A DNA stretch of 64,000 bases from Nocardioides nitrophenolicus. Its GTDB lineage: Bacteria > Actinomycetota > Actinomycetes > Propionibacteriales > Nocardioidaceae. Shown in pieces: positions 17,411 through 25,984 of the stretch; the first letter of the stretch is position 1; each line of letters begins with the position of its first letter. Made by a program: the position numbers and the translations under genes. Location: assembly GCF_016907515.1 (NCBI RefSeq), contig NZ_JAFBBY010000001.1, forward strand, positions 186,001-250,000. Direction: 5' to 3'. The notes beneath the pieces were generated by a model. That model did no database searches and had not been told where the DNA came from. It worked only from the letters and a program-made list of their open reading frames with translations.

Positions 17411-18223
17411 TCAGCCGGTCGCGACCGGCCGGCTCGGGTCGGCCACCCACTCGCTCCAGCTGCCGGGGTACAGCGCGGCGGTGACCCCGGCGAGCTCCAG
17501 GGCGAGCACGTCGTGGGCCGCCGTCACGCCCGAGCCGCAGTAGACCGCGACGTCCGCGCCGGGCACCGCGCCGACCTCCGCGTAGGTCGCCGCGAGCCCG
17601 GCCGGTGCGCGGAACCGGCCGTTCTCGTCGAGGTTGCGGCTGGTCGGCACGTTCACCGCACCCGGCACGTGGCCCGCCACCGGGTCGACCGGCTCCACCT
17701 CGCCGCGGTACCGCTCGGCCGCGCGGGCGTCGATCAGGACGTCCACGGCGCGCACGGTGTCGGCTCCGACGACGGGCAGTGCGCCCGGACGGGCGGTGAA
17801 GTCGCCGCTCTCGCGCTCCGTGCCGGCACCCGTCTCGCACTCGCCGCCGGCCTCGCGCCAGGCGGCCCAGCCGCCGTCGAGCACCCGCACGTCGGGGTGG
17901 CCGTGGTACCTCAGCAGCCACCAGCACCGCGCCGCCGCGTGACCCGACCAGTCGTCGTAGACCACCACGGGACGCCCGGCGCTCACCCCGGCCGCGCGCA
18001 TCGCGGCGGTGAACACCGCCTCGTCCGGGAGCGGGTGCCGCCCGCGCGGCCCGGGTGCGGCGGCGAGCGCGCCGTCCAGGTCGACGTACGCCGCCCCGGG
18101 GACGTGGCCCGACGCGTACTCCTCCGGTCCCGCCGGTCCGCCCATCCGGTACCGGACGTCGAGCACGCTCACCTCCCCGAGCGTGGCGCGCAGCTCCTCG
18201 ACGCTGATCAGGCCCGACCTCAT
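17411..18223 (-). CDS. Two-domain rhodanese sulfurtransferase (3-mercaptopyruvate type)
   Basis: 270 residues in two rhodanese domains (about 5-120 and 150-268). The active loop CGSGVTA, with Cys229 as sulfur carrier, is the form typical of 3-mercaptopyruvate sulfurtransferase, while thiosulfate enzymes usually have a more basic loop. The first domain is catalytically inactive, with Asp at the loop (VYDDWSG). ATG at 18223, 6 nt after TAGGCT. Divergent from a small hypothetical gene. Confidence 0.92.
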   Translation of the reverse strand: MRSGLISVEELRATLGEVSVLDVRYRMGGPAGPEEYASGHVPGAAYVDLDGALAAAPGPRGRHPLPDEAVFTAAMRAAGVSAGRPVVVYDDWSGHAAARCWWLLRYHGHPDVRVLDGGWAAWREAGGECETGAGTERESGDFTARPGALPVVGADTVRAVDVLIDARAAERYRGEVEPVDPVAGHVPGAVNVPTSRNLDENGRFRAPAGLAATYAEVGAVPGADVAVYCGSGVTAAHDVLALELAGVTAALYPGSWSEWVADPSRPVATG

Positions 18224-18229
18224 GTCGCG

Positions 18230-18235
18230 AGCCTA
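18230..18235 (-). promoter_or_regulatory. -10 element of the sulfurtransferase gene
   Basis: TAGGCT on the minus strand, 6 nt before the ATG at 18223. Confidence 0.6.
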
Positions 18236-18290
18236 GGAGGTCCTGTGGAGGACGCGCCCGCCACGGTCGCGGATCCGGCAGGCTCGCCGC

Positions 18291-18701
18291 ATGATCCAGG
18301 AGCCGGTCCCGACGCTGCTCGAGCGGGTGCTCCAGCGCGCCGTGCGCGACCACGCCGCGGCCGAGGGGCGCCGCCGGCTGCCGCCCGCGCTGCACGTCGG
18401 CATCCCGGGTGGCGCCGTCCGCTCCTTCGAGCTGGTCCCCGGCGAGGTGCTCGACCTGGCGCTGCGCATCGAGCTGGTCGAGGCGATGTGCCGCGACCCG
18501 CTGGCCCGCGACGTCGTCCCCCTGCTCTGGCTGACCCGCGGCCCCGACGGTCCCGACGTCGAGGACCTCGCCTGGGCGGCCGCCGCCGGCTGCGCCGGGC
18601 CCGAGCTCGGCGTGCGCCTCGACCTGGTCGTGGTCACCCGGCGGTCCTGGCTCGATCCGCGCTCGGGGGTCGGGCGGCGGTGGACCCGGCTGCGGCACTG
18701 A
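18291..18701 (+). CDS. Hypothetical protein
   Basis: 136 residues, not recognised. It is soluble, with an even spread of hydrophobic and charged residues and no Cys pairs or signal peptide; it starts MIQEPVPTLLERVLQRAVRDH and ends in a basic stretch (RSGVGRRWTRLRH). A CAGGCT hexamer 6 nt before the ATG resembles the local -10 pattern with one change. It converges on the glutamate-cysteine-ligase-like gene, 3 nt apart. Third-position GC bias supports coding. Confidence 0.6.
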   Translation: MIQEPVPTLLERVLQRAVRDHAAAEGRRRLPPALHVGIPGGAVRSFELVPGEVLDLALRIELVEAMCRDPLARDVVPLLWLTRGPDGPDVEDLAWAAAAGCAGPELGVRLDLVVVTRRSWLDPRSGVGRRWTRLRH

Positions 18702-18704
18702 CCC

Positions 18705-20168
18705 TCAGGTCCAGGTGTGCACCGGCTCGTTGTCGTGCATCCGCTGCCGGTAGTCCGCGAGCACCGCCCGCAGCGCGTCGTAGCGATCGGCGTCGTCGCG
18801 CTCCTGGACCCGCCGGACGAACCAGTCCGCGGCATTAGTACCGGCCAGGCAGCGCTGCTCGATGACGTCGAGATAGCGGTGCGCCTCCTCGGACGACACG
18901 CCCCAGGCCGCCAGGCCCTCGTGGGCGAGCGGCAGCAGCCGGCGGACGACCAGCTCGGTCGCGCGGACCCGGCCGAGCTGGGGCCAGTAGACCTCGGCGT
19001 CGATGCCGTGGCGCGCCGCACTGTGGAAGTTCTCCTCCGCCGCACTGAAGGACATCTGCGACCACAGCGGGCGGTCGTTGTCGGCGAGCGCGCGGACCAG
19101 GCCGAAGTAGAAGGCCGCGTTGGCCACGGTGTCGACGACCGTGGGCCCGGCCGCGAGGATCCGGTTCTCGACCCGCAGGTGCGGCAGGCCGCCGGTGATG
19201 TCGTAGACCGGCCGGTTCCAGCGGTAGATGGTGCCGTTGTGCAGGCGCAGCTCCGACAGGTTCGGCGTCCCGCCGGCCTCCAGGACGGTCAGCGGGTCCT
19301 CCTCGTCGATCACCGGCAGCAGCGGCGGGAAGTAGCGGACGTTCTCCTCGAACAGGTCGAACACCGAGGTGATCCAGCGCTCGCCGAACCACACCCGCGG
19401 CCGCACTCCCTGCGCCTTCAGCTCCTCGCCGCGGGTGTCGGTGGCCTGCTCGAAGAGCGGGATCCGGGTCTCCGCCCACAGCTGCTTGCCGAGCAGGTAC
19501 GGCGAGTTGGCCGCGACCGCGAGCTGGATGCCGGCGATCGCCTGCGACGCGTTCCAGTACGACGCGAACTGGTCCGGGCTCACCTGGACGTGGAACTGGG
19601 TGCTGGTGCACGCCGCCTCCGGCATGATCGTGTCGACGGTGGTGTTGAGCCGCTCCACCCCGCGGATGTCGATCAGGATGTCCTCGCCGCGGGCCCGCAG
19701 GATCTGCTCGCTCAGCAGCCGGTAGCGCGGATTGGCGCTGATCACCTCGGCCCGCAGGTGCTCGGGCGCCAGCGTCGGCAGGATCCCGATCATCACCAGG
19801 TGGGCGCCCAGCGGCGCCGCCCGCTCCTCCGCGTGGTTGAGGCTGGCCCGCAGCTGCTTCTCATAGGCCTCCAGGCCGCCGCCGGCCAACGGTCCCGGCG
19901 CCAGGTTGAGCTCGATGTTGAACTGACCGAGCTCGGTCTGGAAGTCGGGGTCCTCGATCGCCTCGAGCACCTCCGCATTGCGCAGCGCCGGATCCCCCGC
20001 CTGGTCCACCAGGTTGAGCTCGACCTCCACGCCGGTCCACGGATCATCGGTGTCGAACGCCGACTCGCGCAGCATCCGCTCGAACACGTCGAGACAGCGC
20101 CGGACCTTCTCCCGGTAGCGGGTCCGGTCGGCGGGGGTGAACTCCTGGGCCGCGACGTCGTCTCCCAT
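18705..20168 (-). CDS. Glutamate-cysteine ligase-like ATP-dependent carboxylate-amine ligase
   Basis: 487 residues. Recognisable ligase segments are GVEVELNLVDQAGDP, FQTELGQFNIELNLAP, GILPTLAPEHL, ACTSTQFHVQVSPDQF and LPHLRVENRIL, matching the GCS2-type glutamate-cysteine ligase family. Such an enzyme would make gamma-glutamylcysteine, used in actinobacteria for ergothioneine (EgtA) rather than glutathione, or may act on another amine. No egtB-E genes are nearby, so the role is open. ATG at 20168, 6 nt after TAGTGT. Confidence 0.8.
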   Translation of the reverse strand: MGDDVAAQEFTPADRTRYREKVRRCLDVFERMLRESAFDTDDPWTGVEVELNLVDQAGDPALRNAEVLEAIEDPDFQTELGQFNIELNLAPGPLAGGGLEAYEKQLRASLNHAEERAAPLGAHLVMIGILPTLAPEHLRAEVISANPRYRLLSEQILRARGEDILIDIRGVERLNTTVDTIMPEAACTSTQFHVQVSPDQFASYWNASQAIAGIQLAVAANSPYLLGKQLWAETRIPLFEQATDTRGEELKAQGVRPRVWFGERWITSVFDLFEENVRYFPPLLPVIDEEDPLTVLEAGGTPNLSELRLHNGTIYRWNRPVYDITGGLPHLRVENRILAAGPTVVDTVANAAFYFGLVRALADNDRPLWSQMSFSAAEENFHSAARHGIDAEVYWPQLGRVRATELVVRRLLPLAHEGLAAWGVSSEEAHRYLDVIEQRCLAGTNAADWFVRRVQERDDADRYDALRAVLADYRQRMHDNEPVHTWT

Positions 20169-20174
20169 GGGCCG

Positions 20175-20180
20175 ACACTA
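20175..20180 (-). promoter_or_regulatory. -10 element of the glutamate-cysteine-ligase-like gene
   Basis: TAGTGT on the minus strand, 6 nt before the ATG at 20168. Confidence 0.6.
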
Positions 20181-20235
20181 GACGATCGGGCGGGGGGACG
20201 AGCGGCGCAGGGAGGCCCCGCGACCGGCATGGACC

Positions 20236-21258
20236 TCACCCGTCGCCGGAGGCGTCGGGGAGGCCCTCGTCCCAGGCGAACCCGGGCACCCAGTACGACG
20301 GCGGGACGGCTCCGCGCAGGAGGGTGGCGAGCTGGTCGGCCATCACGTAGCCCGGGTGGGCCCGCTGGGAGCGGTCGACGGCGATCCAGGCGAGCGCGCC
20401 GTCGCCGGCCTGCCAGGCGGACCAGGCGAGCAAGGCGGCGGGGGCGGCGCTGAGCGGGTCGGGGGCGCGCCGGACGGCGTCGGTCCACAGGCGGAGGTGG
20501 GCGGCACTGGTGGGGCGGTCGATGGCGGACCAGGCGGCGTCGCGGACCCGGCCGGCCTGCATCACCCACAGCAGGTGGGCCAGGTCGTCGTCGCCGGGCA
20601 GGGTCTCGTCGACGACGAGGTCGTGGACGGCGTGCTGCACCCACTCGCCGGCGTCGCGCAGCGCGCGCCCGTTGGTCGGGATGCCGGCGTCGGCGTAGCG
20701 CCCGGCGACGAGGGCCGAGCTGACGGCGGCGACCGCGGCGGGGTCGGGGTCGAGGGAGGCGGCGAGGTCGGCGCGGGAGCGGTGGATGGGCCGGCCCGAC
20801 AGCTGTGCCTCGAGGACGAGCGGGTGGGCGCTGACGTCGTAGGGACGGCGCCGGGTCCGCACGGCCGGGTCGCGATGGTGGAGGTCGCGGAAGTGGGCGG
20901 ACTCGACGTGCAGCGCGGCCATCACGACCAGGCCCACGCGCCGGGCCGCACGGCGCAGCCAGCGGTGCGTCGCCTCGGCCTCGGCCGGGTCGTCGGTGTA
21001 GTAGAGCAGCGCGACGTGGCTCGCGCCGTGGCGCACCGCGGGCTCGACCAGCACCTCGCCGAGCTCGCGGCGCAGGTCGGGACGCTGCGCCGGGAGTCGG
21101 GGGAGGTCGACGCGGACGTGGAAGGGGTCGCGGGCGCCGAAGGTCATCAGCATCACGGACTGCTCGGGCCAGAAGCCGAGCAGGACCGGGGCGACGGCGA
21201 TCAGGTCGGTGAGCTCGCGCAGGTGGAGGGCGGTGGTGGGGCGGGGTGTGGTGGTCAT
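20236..21258 (-). CDS. DUF4192 family protein
   Basis: 340 residues. DUF4192 features: LTDLIAVAPVLLGFWPEQSVMLMTF near the N-terminus, HVALLYYTDD, then an Ala-rich helical C-terminal half with LLWVMQAGRVRDAAW and LLAWSAWQAGDGALAWIAVDR. The family is common in actinobacteria and uncharacterised. The ATG at 21258 follows AAGG and gives the usual start; the open frame continues upstream into the dinB promoter region. Divergent from dinB. Confidence 0.85.
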   Translation of the reverse strand: MTTTPRPTTALHLRELTDLIAVAPVLLGFWPEQSVMLMTFGARDPFHVRVDLPRLPAQRPDLRRELGEVLVEPAVRHGASHVALLYYTDDPAEAEATHRWLRRAARRVGLVVMAALHVESAHFRDLHHRDPAVRTRRRPYDVSAHPLVLEAQLSGRPIHRSRADLAASLDPDPAAVAAVSSALVAGRYADAGIPTNGRALRDAGEWVQHAVHDLVVDETLPGDDDLAHLLWVMQAGRVRDAAWSAIDRPTSAAHLRLWTDAVRRAPDPLSAAPAALLAWSAWQAGDGALAWIAVDRSQRAHPGYVMADQLATLLRGAVPPSYWVPGFAWDEGLPDASGDG

Positions 21259-21378
21259 GGGGCGACCTTGGTGGGGAGGTACGACGGGGGGCGGGGAAGG
21301 GAGGAGGGGGCTGTGGAGGAGGTGGGGCGGGGAGGCGGCTGTGGAGAGACGAGGGACGGGAATGTCGTCAGTGAGCGC

Positions 21379-21384
21379 TAGCGT
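21379..21384 (+). promoter_or_regulatory. -10 element of dinB
   Basis: TAGCGT, 7 nt before the GTG at 21392. It lies inside the longer open frame and argues for the shorter protein. Confidence 0.55.
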
Positions 21385-21391
21385 GACGCGA

Positions 21392-22705
21392 GTGCGCCCC
21401 CACGCCTCGGTCCTCCACCTGGACCTCGACGCGTTCTTCGCGGCCGTGGAGCAGCGCGACAAGCCGTCGCTGCGCGGGAAGCCGGTCGTCGTGGGCGGCG
21501 TCGGCGGGCGCGGCGTGGTCTCGACGGCGTCCTACGAGGCGCGTGCGTTCGGTGTCCGCTCGGCCATGTCGACCCGCGAGGCGCGCGCCCGCTGCCCCCA
21601 CGCGGCGTACCTCTCCGGCCGCTTCGAGGCCTACCGCTCGACCAGCGCCGCCGTGATGGAGGTGCTGCGAGACTGCTCGCCGCTGGTGGAGCCGCTGTCG
21701 CTCGACGAGGCGTTCGTCGACCTGGCCGCGGCGGACCTGCCGGACCTGGAGGTGCCGACGGTGACCGCGCTCGCCGAGGAGCTGCGCGGCCGGGTCCACG
21801 AGGTGACGGGTGGGCTGACCGCGTCGGTCGGTGTGGCGTCGTCGAAGTTCCTCGCCAAGATCGCCAGCGACCTGCGCAAGCCGGACGGACTGGTGGTGAT
21901 CGAGCCCGGCACCGAGCTGGCGCTGCTGCGCCCCCTCCACGTCTCGGTGATCCCCGGCGTCGGGCCGGCGACCGTCGAGCGGCTGCGCCGGGCGGGGGTG
22001 CACACCGTCGCGGAGCTGGAGCGGGTCGGCCTCGACGAGCTGGTGCGGCTGGTCGGCAAGGCACAGGGCCAGAGCCTGTTCCACCTCGCGCGCGCCGAGG
22101 ACGACCGGGCCGTCGTACCCGACCGCGAGACGAAGTCGGTCAGCGTGGAGGGAACCTACGAGACCGATCTGACCGACCGGCAGCAGATGAGCGCGATCGT
22201 GACCCGCCAGGCCGGCGAGGTCGCCAAGCGGCTGCGCAAGAGCGGGCTCTCGGGCCGCACGGTCACGATCAAGGTCCGGCTCTACGACTTCACCACGCTG
22301 AGCCGCTCGTCGACCCTGCCCGCGCCGACCGACGATCCCGCGACCGTCGCCCGGCTGGCCCGGACCCTGCTCGACGACCTCGACACCTCGGGCGGCGTGC
22401 GTCTGCTCGGCGTCGGCGTCTCGGGGCTGGCGGACTGGATCCAGGAGGACCTGTTCGCCCTGACGGCCGAGGAGCCGGACGCCGAGGAGGAGCCGGCCGA
22501 GGCCGAGCCCGACCAGGCCGGCGCCCGCTGGCGCAGCGCGACCTGGGCGCCCGGGCTCGACGTGGTGCACGCCGAGTACGGCCGGGGCTGGGTGTGGGGC
22601 TCGGGCCGGGGGGTGGTCACGGTCCGCTTCGAGACGGCCGAGACGCCGCCGGGCCCGGTCCGCTCCTTCCGTGCCGACGACCCCGCGTTGACCCGGTGGC
22701 AGTAG
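21392..22705 (+). CDS. dinB: DNA polymerase IV (Y family)
   Basis: 437 residues. Error-prone polymerase for translesion synthesis. Catalytic acids are present: Asp11 in HLDLDAFF, and Asp105-Glu106 in SLDEAFVDL; SVGVASSKFLAKIASDLRKPDG follows, then the little-finger domain. A C-terminal extension after residue about 375 is acidic and then folds as a small basic domain (GLDVVHAEYGRGWVWGSG), absent from E. coli DinB. No beta-clamp motif was confidently placed. GTG 21392 is preferred to ATG 21362 because of the TAGCGT hexamer. No LexA-like box was seen upstream. Confidence 0.93.
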   Translation: MRPHASVLHLDLDAFFAAVEQRDKPSLRGKPVVVGGVGGRGVVSTASYEARAFGVRSAMSTREARARCPHAAYLSGRFEAYRSTSAAVMEVLRDCSPLVEPLSLDEAFVDLAAADLPDLEVPTVTALAEELRGRVHEVTGGLTASVGVASSKFLAKIASDLRKPDGLVVIEPGTELALLRPLHVSVIPGVGPATVERLRRAGVHTVAELERVGLDELVRLVGKAQGQSLFHLARAEDDRAVVPDRETKSVSVEGTYETDLTDRQQMSAIVTRQAGEVAKRLRKSGLSGRTVTIKVRLYDFTTLSRSSTLPAPTDDPATVARLARTLLDDLDTSGGVRLLGVGVSGLADWIQEDLFALTAEEPDAEEEPAEAEPDQAGARWRSATWAPGLDVVHAEYGRGWVWGSGRGVVTVRFETAETPPGPVRSFRADDPALTRWQ

Positions 22706-22708
22706 CGT
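22703..22708 (+). promoter_or_regulatory. -10 element of the oligopeptidase gene
   Basis: TAGCGT, 7 nt before the ATG at 22716; its TAG is the dinB stop codon. Confidence 0.55.
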
Positions 22709-22715
22709 TCCAGGC

Positions 22716-24860
22716 ATGCCCGTCCCGCCGAGCGCCCCCCGCCACCCCGTCACCACGACGCACCACGGCCACACCCGCACCGACGAGTACGAGTGGCTGC
22801 GCGACAAGGAGGACCCGGCGGTCATCGCGCACCTCGAGGCCGAGAACGCCTACACCCAGGAGCGCACCGCACACCTCGCCGACCTGCGCACCCGGATCTT
22901 CGAGGAGATCAAGGCCCGCACGCTCGAGACCGACCTGTCGGTGCCGACCCGGGTGCGCGGCTTCTGGTACTACGGCCGCTCCTTCGAGGGCCGCCAGTAC
23001 GGCGCCAGCTGCCGGGTCCCCGTGACCGACCCGGACGACTGGACTCCCCCGCGTCCCGCGGCCGACGCGAGGCCCGACGAGCCGGCGCTGCCCGGCGAGG
23101 AGGTGCTGCTCGACCTCGACGCGCTCGCCGAGGGCCATGACTTCTTCAGCCTCGGTGGCTCCTCGGTCAGCCCCGACGACCGCCTCCTGGCGTACGCCGT
23201 CGACGTGGTCGGCGACGAGCGCTACACCGTGCGAGTGCTCGACCTCACCACCCGCGAGCTGCACGACGACGTACTCACCGACGTGCTCGGCGGGGTCACC
23301 TGGGGCGGCTCCTCCGACCACTTCTACTACACGACCGTCGACGAGGCGTGGCGTCCCGACAAGGTCTGGCGACACCGCCTCGGCACCGCCCAGGCCGACG
23401 ACGAGCTGGTGTTCCACGAGCCCGACGGCCGCTACTTCGTCGGCGTCGGGCGCACCCGCAGCCGGCGCTACGTGATGATCGCCGCCAGCTCGAAGACCAC
23501 CTCCGAGTTCCACGTCCTCGACGCGACCGACCCGGAGGCCCGGCCGGTGTGCTTCGCGGAGCGCACCGCCGGCGTCGAGTACTCGCTGGAGCACGCCGTC
23601 GTCGGGGGCCAGGACCGGTTCCTGGTGCTGCACAACGCGACCGGGCCCGAGTTCGAGCTCGGTCACGCTCCCGCGGCCCCCACGAAGCCCGCCGACTGGC
23701 GCCCGCTGCTCCCCCACGACCTCGCCGTCCGCCTGGAGGACGTCGACGCGTTCGCGGGCCACCTGGTGGTCCAGCAGCGCAGCGCGGGCAGCAGCCAGGT
23801 GCGCGTCCTCACCCTCGGCGACGACCCGGAGCACCCGGTCACCGGCGACCGGCTGGTCGAGTTCCCCGGCGAGCTGGCCACCGTGGGCGCCGGCAGCAAT
23901 CCCGCCTTCGAGCAGCCGACGATCCGGGTCGGCATGACCAGCCTCGCGCGCCCCTCCGCGGTCTACGACCACGACCTGCGCACCGGAGAGCTGGTGCTGC
24001 GCAAGCAGGCGCCGGTCCTCGGCGGCTACGACGCCGACGACTACGAGGAGCACCGCCTGTGGGCCACCTCGGTCGACGGCGTACGGGTGCCGATCTCGCT
24101 GGTCGTCCGCAAGGGCGTGCGCACCGCCGGGCCGGTTCCCGTGCACCTCTACGGGTACGGCGCCTACGAGGCCTCGATCGACCCCTACTTCGCGGTCGCC
24201 CGGCTGTCCCTGCTGGACCGCGGCGCGGCGTTCGCGATCGCCCACGTGCGCGGCGGCGGCGAGATGGGCCGCCACTGGTACGACGACGGCAAGCTCGAGC
24301 ACAAGCAGCACACCTTCGACGACTTCATCGCCGCGGCCCGCCACCTGGTGGAGACCGGCTGGACCACCTCGGACCGGATCGTCGCCGAGGGCGCCAGCGC
24401 CGGCGGCCTGCTGATCGGCGCCGTCGCCAACCAGGCGCCGGAGGCCTTCGGCGGGTTCGTGGCGGGAGTGCCGTTCGTCGACACCCTCACCACCATGCTC
24501 GACGCGACGCTGCCCCTGACCGTCCCGGAGTACGACGAGTGGGGCAACCCGAGCGACGACCCGGTCGCCTACGAGCGGATCGCCGGCTACGCGCCGTACG
24601 AGAACGTCGCCGACCTCCCCTACCCGCCGATCCTGGCGGAGACCTCGCTCAACGACACCCGGGTGCTCTACGTCGAGCCGGCCAAGTGGGTGGCCCGGCT
24701 GCGCGAGCGGGCGCCGCGGGCCGACGTCCTGCTGCGCACCGAGATGGCGGCCGGGCACGGCGGCGTCTCGGGTCGCTACCGCGCCTGGGAGGACCGGGCG
24801 TTCTCGCTCGCCTGGATCCTCGACCGCCTCGGCCTGGCCGACGCGGAGCCCGCAAGTTGA
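22716..24860 (+). CDS. S9A-family oligopeptidase B-like serine peptidase
   Basis: 714 residues. An N-terminal seven-bladed propeller (about 70-410) gates a C-terminal alpha/beta hydrolase. The triad is visible: Ser561 in EGASAGGLL, Asp647 in NDTRVLYVEPAKW, and His681 in GHGGVSGR. The spacing and the VEPAKWVARLR motif are those of oligopeptidase B (PtrB), which cleaves short peptides after Lys or Arg. It probably acts in the cytoplasm, as no signal peptide is seen. Confidence 0.93.
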   Translation: MPVPPSAPRHPVTTTHHGHTRTDEYEWLRDKEDPAVIAHLEAENAYTQERTAHLADLRTRIFEEIKARTLETDLSVPTRVRGFWYYGRSFEGRQYGASCRVPVTDPDDWTPPRPAADARPDEPALPGEEVLLDLDALAEGHDFFSLGGSSVSPDDRLLAYAVDVVGDERYTVRVLDLTTRELHDDVLTDVLGGVTWGGSSDHFYYTTVDEAWRPDKVWRHRLGTAQADDELVFHEPDGRYFVGVGRTRSRRYVMIAASSKTTSEFHVLDATDPEARPVCFAERTAGVEYSLEHAVVGGQDRFLVLHNATGPEFELGHAPAAPTKPADWRPLLPHDLAVRLEDVDAFAGHLVVQQRSAGSSQVRVLTLGDDPEHPVTGDRLVEFPGELATVGAGSNPAFEQPTIRVGMTSLARPSAVYDHDLRTGELVLRKQAPVLGGYDADDYEEHRLWATSVDGVRVPISLVVRKGVRTAGPVPVHLYGYGAYEASIDPYFAVARLSLLDRGAAFAIAHVRGGGEMGRHWYDDGKLEHKQHTFDDFIAAARHLVETGWTTSDRIVAEGASAGGLLIGAVANQAPEAFGGFVAGVPFVDTLTTMLDATLPLTVPEYDEWGNPSDDPVAYERIAGYAPYENVADLPYPPILAETSLNDTRVLYVEPAKWVARLRERAPRADVLLRTEMAAGHGGVSGRYRAWEDRAFSLAWILDRLGLADAEPAS

Positions 24861-24944
24861 GAACTCCCTGAGATTCGGCCTCAGGCGCAACTTCCGGGGA
24901 TTCCCAGACGTCAAAGCCGGTGAGAGCAACACCGAAGGTCCTCG

Positions 24945-24970
24945 GGAATCCTGGGTACCTCCCCGGTGTT
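24945..24970 (+). promoter_or_regulatory. SigR/SigH-type ECF promoter of the SigB-like sigma gene
   Basis: GGAAT (24945-24949), an 18-nt spacer and GTT (24968-24970) match the GGAAT-N18-GTT consensus of the thiol-stress sigma factors SigR (Streptomyces) and SigH (Mtb). Transcription would start near 24977, giving a leader of about 45 nt with an AGGAGG ribosome site before the ATG at 25022. Confidence 0.65.
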
Positions 24971-25021
24971 GGGAACCACAGGTGCGGATGGGCTCCAGCC
25001 GCACGGGCAAGGAGGGACGCC

Positions 25022-25984
25022 ATGGCAGCGACGATGACGAGGACGCGCAACACCGGACGCGAGATCGAGGGACGCGACAGCGTCGGGCTCTACCTCGACG
25101 AGATCGCGCGTACCCCCCTGCTCGACGCCGCACGGGAGGTCGAGCTCGCCAAGGCGATCGAGGCCGGCCTGTACGCCGAGCACCTGCTCGCCGAGGGCCG
25201 GGTCGGCCGGCGCAAGGGCGGGGCTCCCAAGCAGGCCAGCCAGGCCGAGCTGGAGTGGATCGCCGAGGAGGGCCGCAAGGCCGTCACGGAGTTCATCAAC
25301 GCCAACCTGCGCCTCGTGGTCTCGATCGCCCGCAAGTACGGCCGGGCCCAGATGCCGATGCTCGACCTGATCCAGGAGGGCAACACCGGCCTGATCCGCG
25401 CGGTCGAGAAGTTCGACTACGCCAAGGGCTACAAGTTCTCCACCTACGCCACCTGGTGGGTGCGCCAGGCGATCACCCGCGGCATCGCGCAGCAGGCCCG
25501 CGTGGTCCGGCTCCCCGTGCACGTGGTCGAGGAGCTCAACCAGGTCGGCGGCGCCCGCCGCACCCTCGAGCGCCAGCTGGGCCGCGACCCGGAGCCCGCC
25601 GAGATCGCCGCCGAGCTCGGTCTGGAGGTCGACCGGGTCCTCGACCTGATGGCGTGGGGTCGCGAGCACGTCAGTCTCGACACCCCGGTCGACGAGGACG
25701 GCGACACGTCCCTCGGTGACCTGATGGCGCAGGAGACGGCCCCGGGTCCCGACCTGACCGTGCTCGACGTGGAGGCCCGCGACCGGCTCAACTCGCTGGT
25801 CGACCAGCTCGACCCGCGAGCCGCCGACATCATCCGCTCGCGCTACGGCCTCACCGACGGCCGCCAGCACAAGCTCGCCGACATCGGCGTCAAGCACGGC
25901 ATCTCCGCCGAGCGGGTGCGCCAGCTGGAGCGCGAGGCGCTGCAGAAGCTGCGCCGCCTCGGCGACCCGGACATGGCGGCCTAA
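25022..25984 (+). CDS. sigB: Primary-like group 2 sigma-70 factor (SigB/HrdB family)
   Basis: 320 residues, close to Mtb SigB in length. Regions in order: 1.2 (DSVGLYLDEIARTPLL), 2.1-2.4 (NLRLVVSIARKYGRAQMPMLDLIQEGN, then FDYAKGYKFSTYATWW), 3 (about 165-240) and 4.2 (HGISAERVRQLEREALQKLR). It lacks the long acidic region 1.1 of a housekeeping SigA/HrdB, hence group 2. AAGGAGG precedes the ATG at 25022. A SigR/SigH-type promoter lies upstream, as expected for a stress-controlled sigma factor. Its stop codon overlaps that of coaE. Confidence 0.92.
   Translation: MAATMTRTRNTGREIEGRDSVGLYLDEIARTPLLDAAREVELAKAIEAGLYAEHLLAEGRVGRRKGGAPKQASQAELEWIAEEGRKAVTEFINANLRLVVSIARKYGRAQMPMLDLIQEGNTGLIRAVEKFDYAKGYKFSTYATWWVRQAITRGIAQQARVVRLPVHVVEELNQVGGARRTLERQLGRDPEPAEIAAELGLEVDRVLDLMAWGREHVSLDTPVDEDGDTSLGDLMAQETAPGPDLTVLDVEARDRLNSLVDQLDPRAADIIRSRYGLTDGRQHKLADIGVKHGISAERVRQLEREALQKLRRLGDPDMAA

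Noticed and set aside
17414..17429. 16-bp palindrome GCCGGTCGCGACCGGC as terminator of the SDR gene
   Set aside because: It lies in the sulfurtransferase coding end, has no loop or T-tract, and such CG palindromes are expected often at this composition.
21259..21391. LexA/SOS box before dinB
   Set aside because: No GAAC-N4-GTTC-like sequence could be found in the gap.
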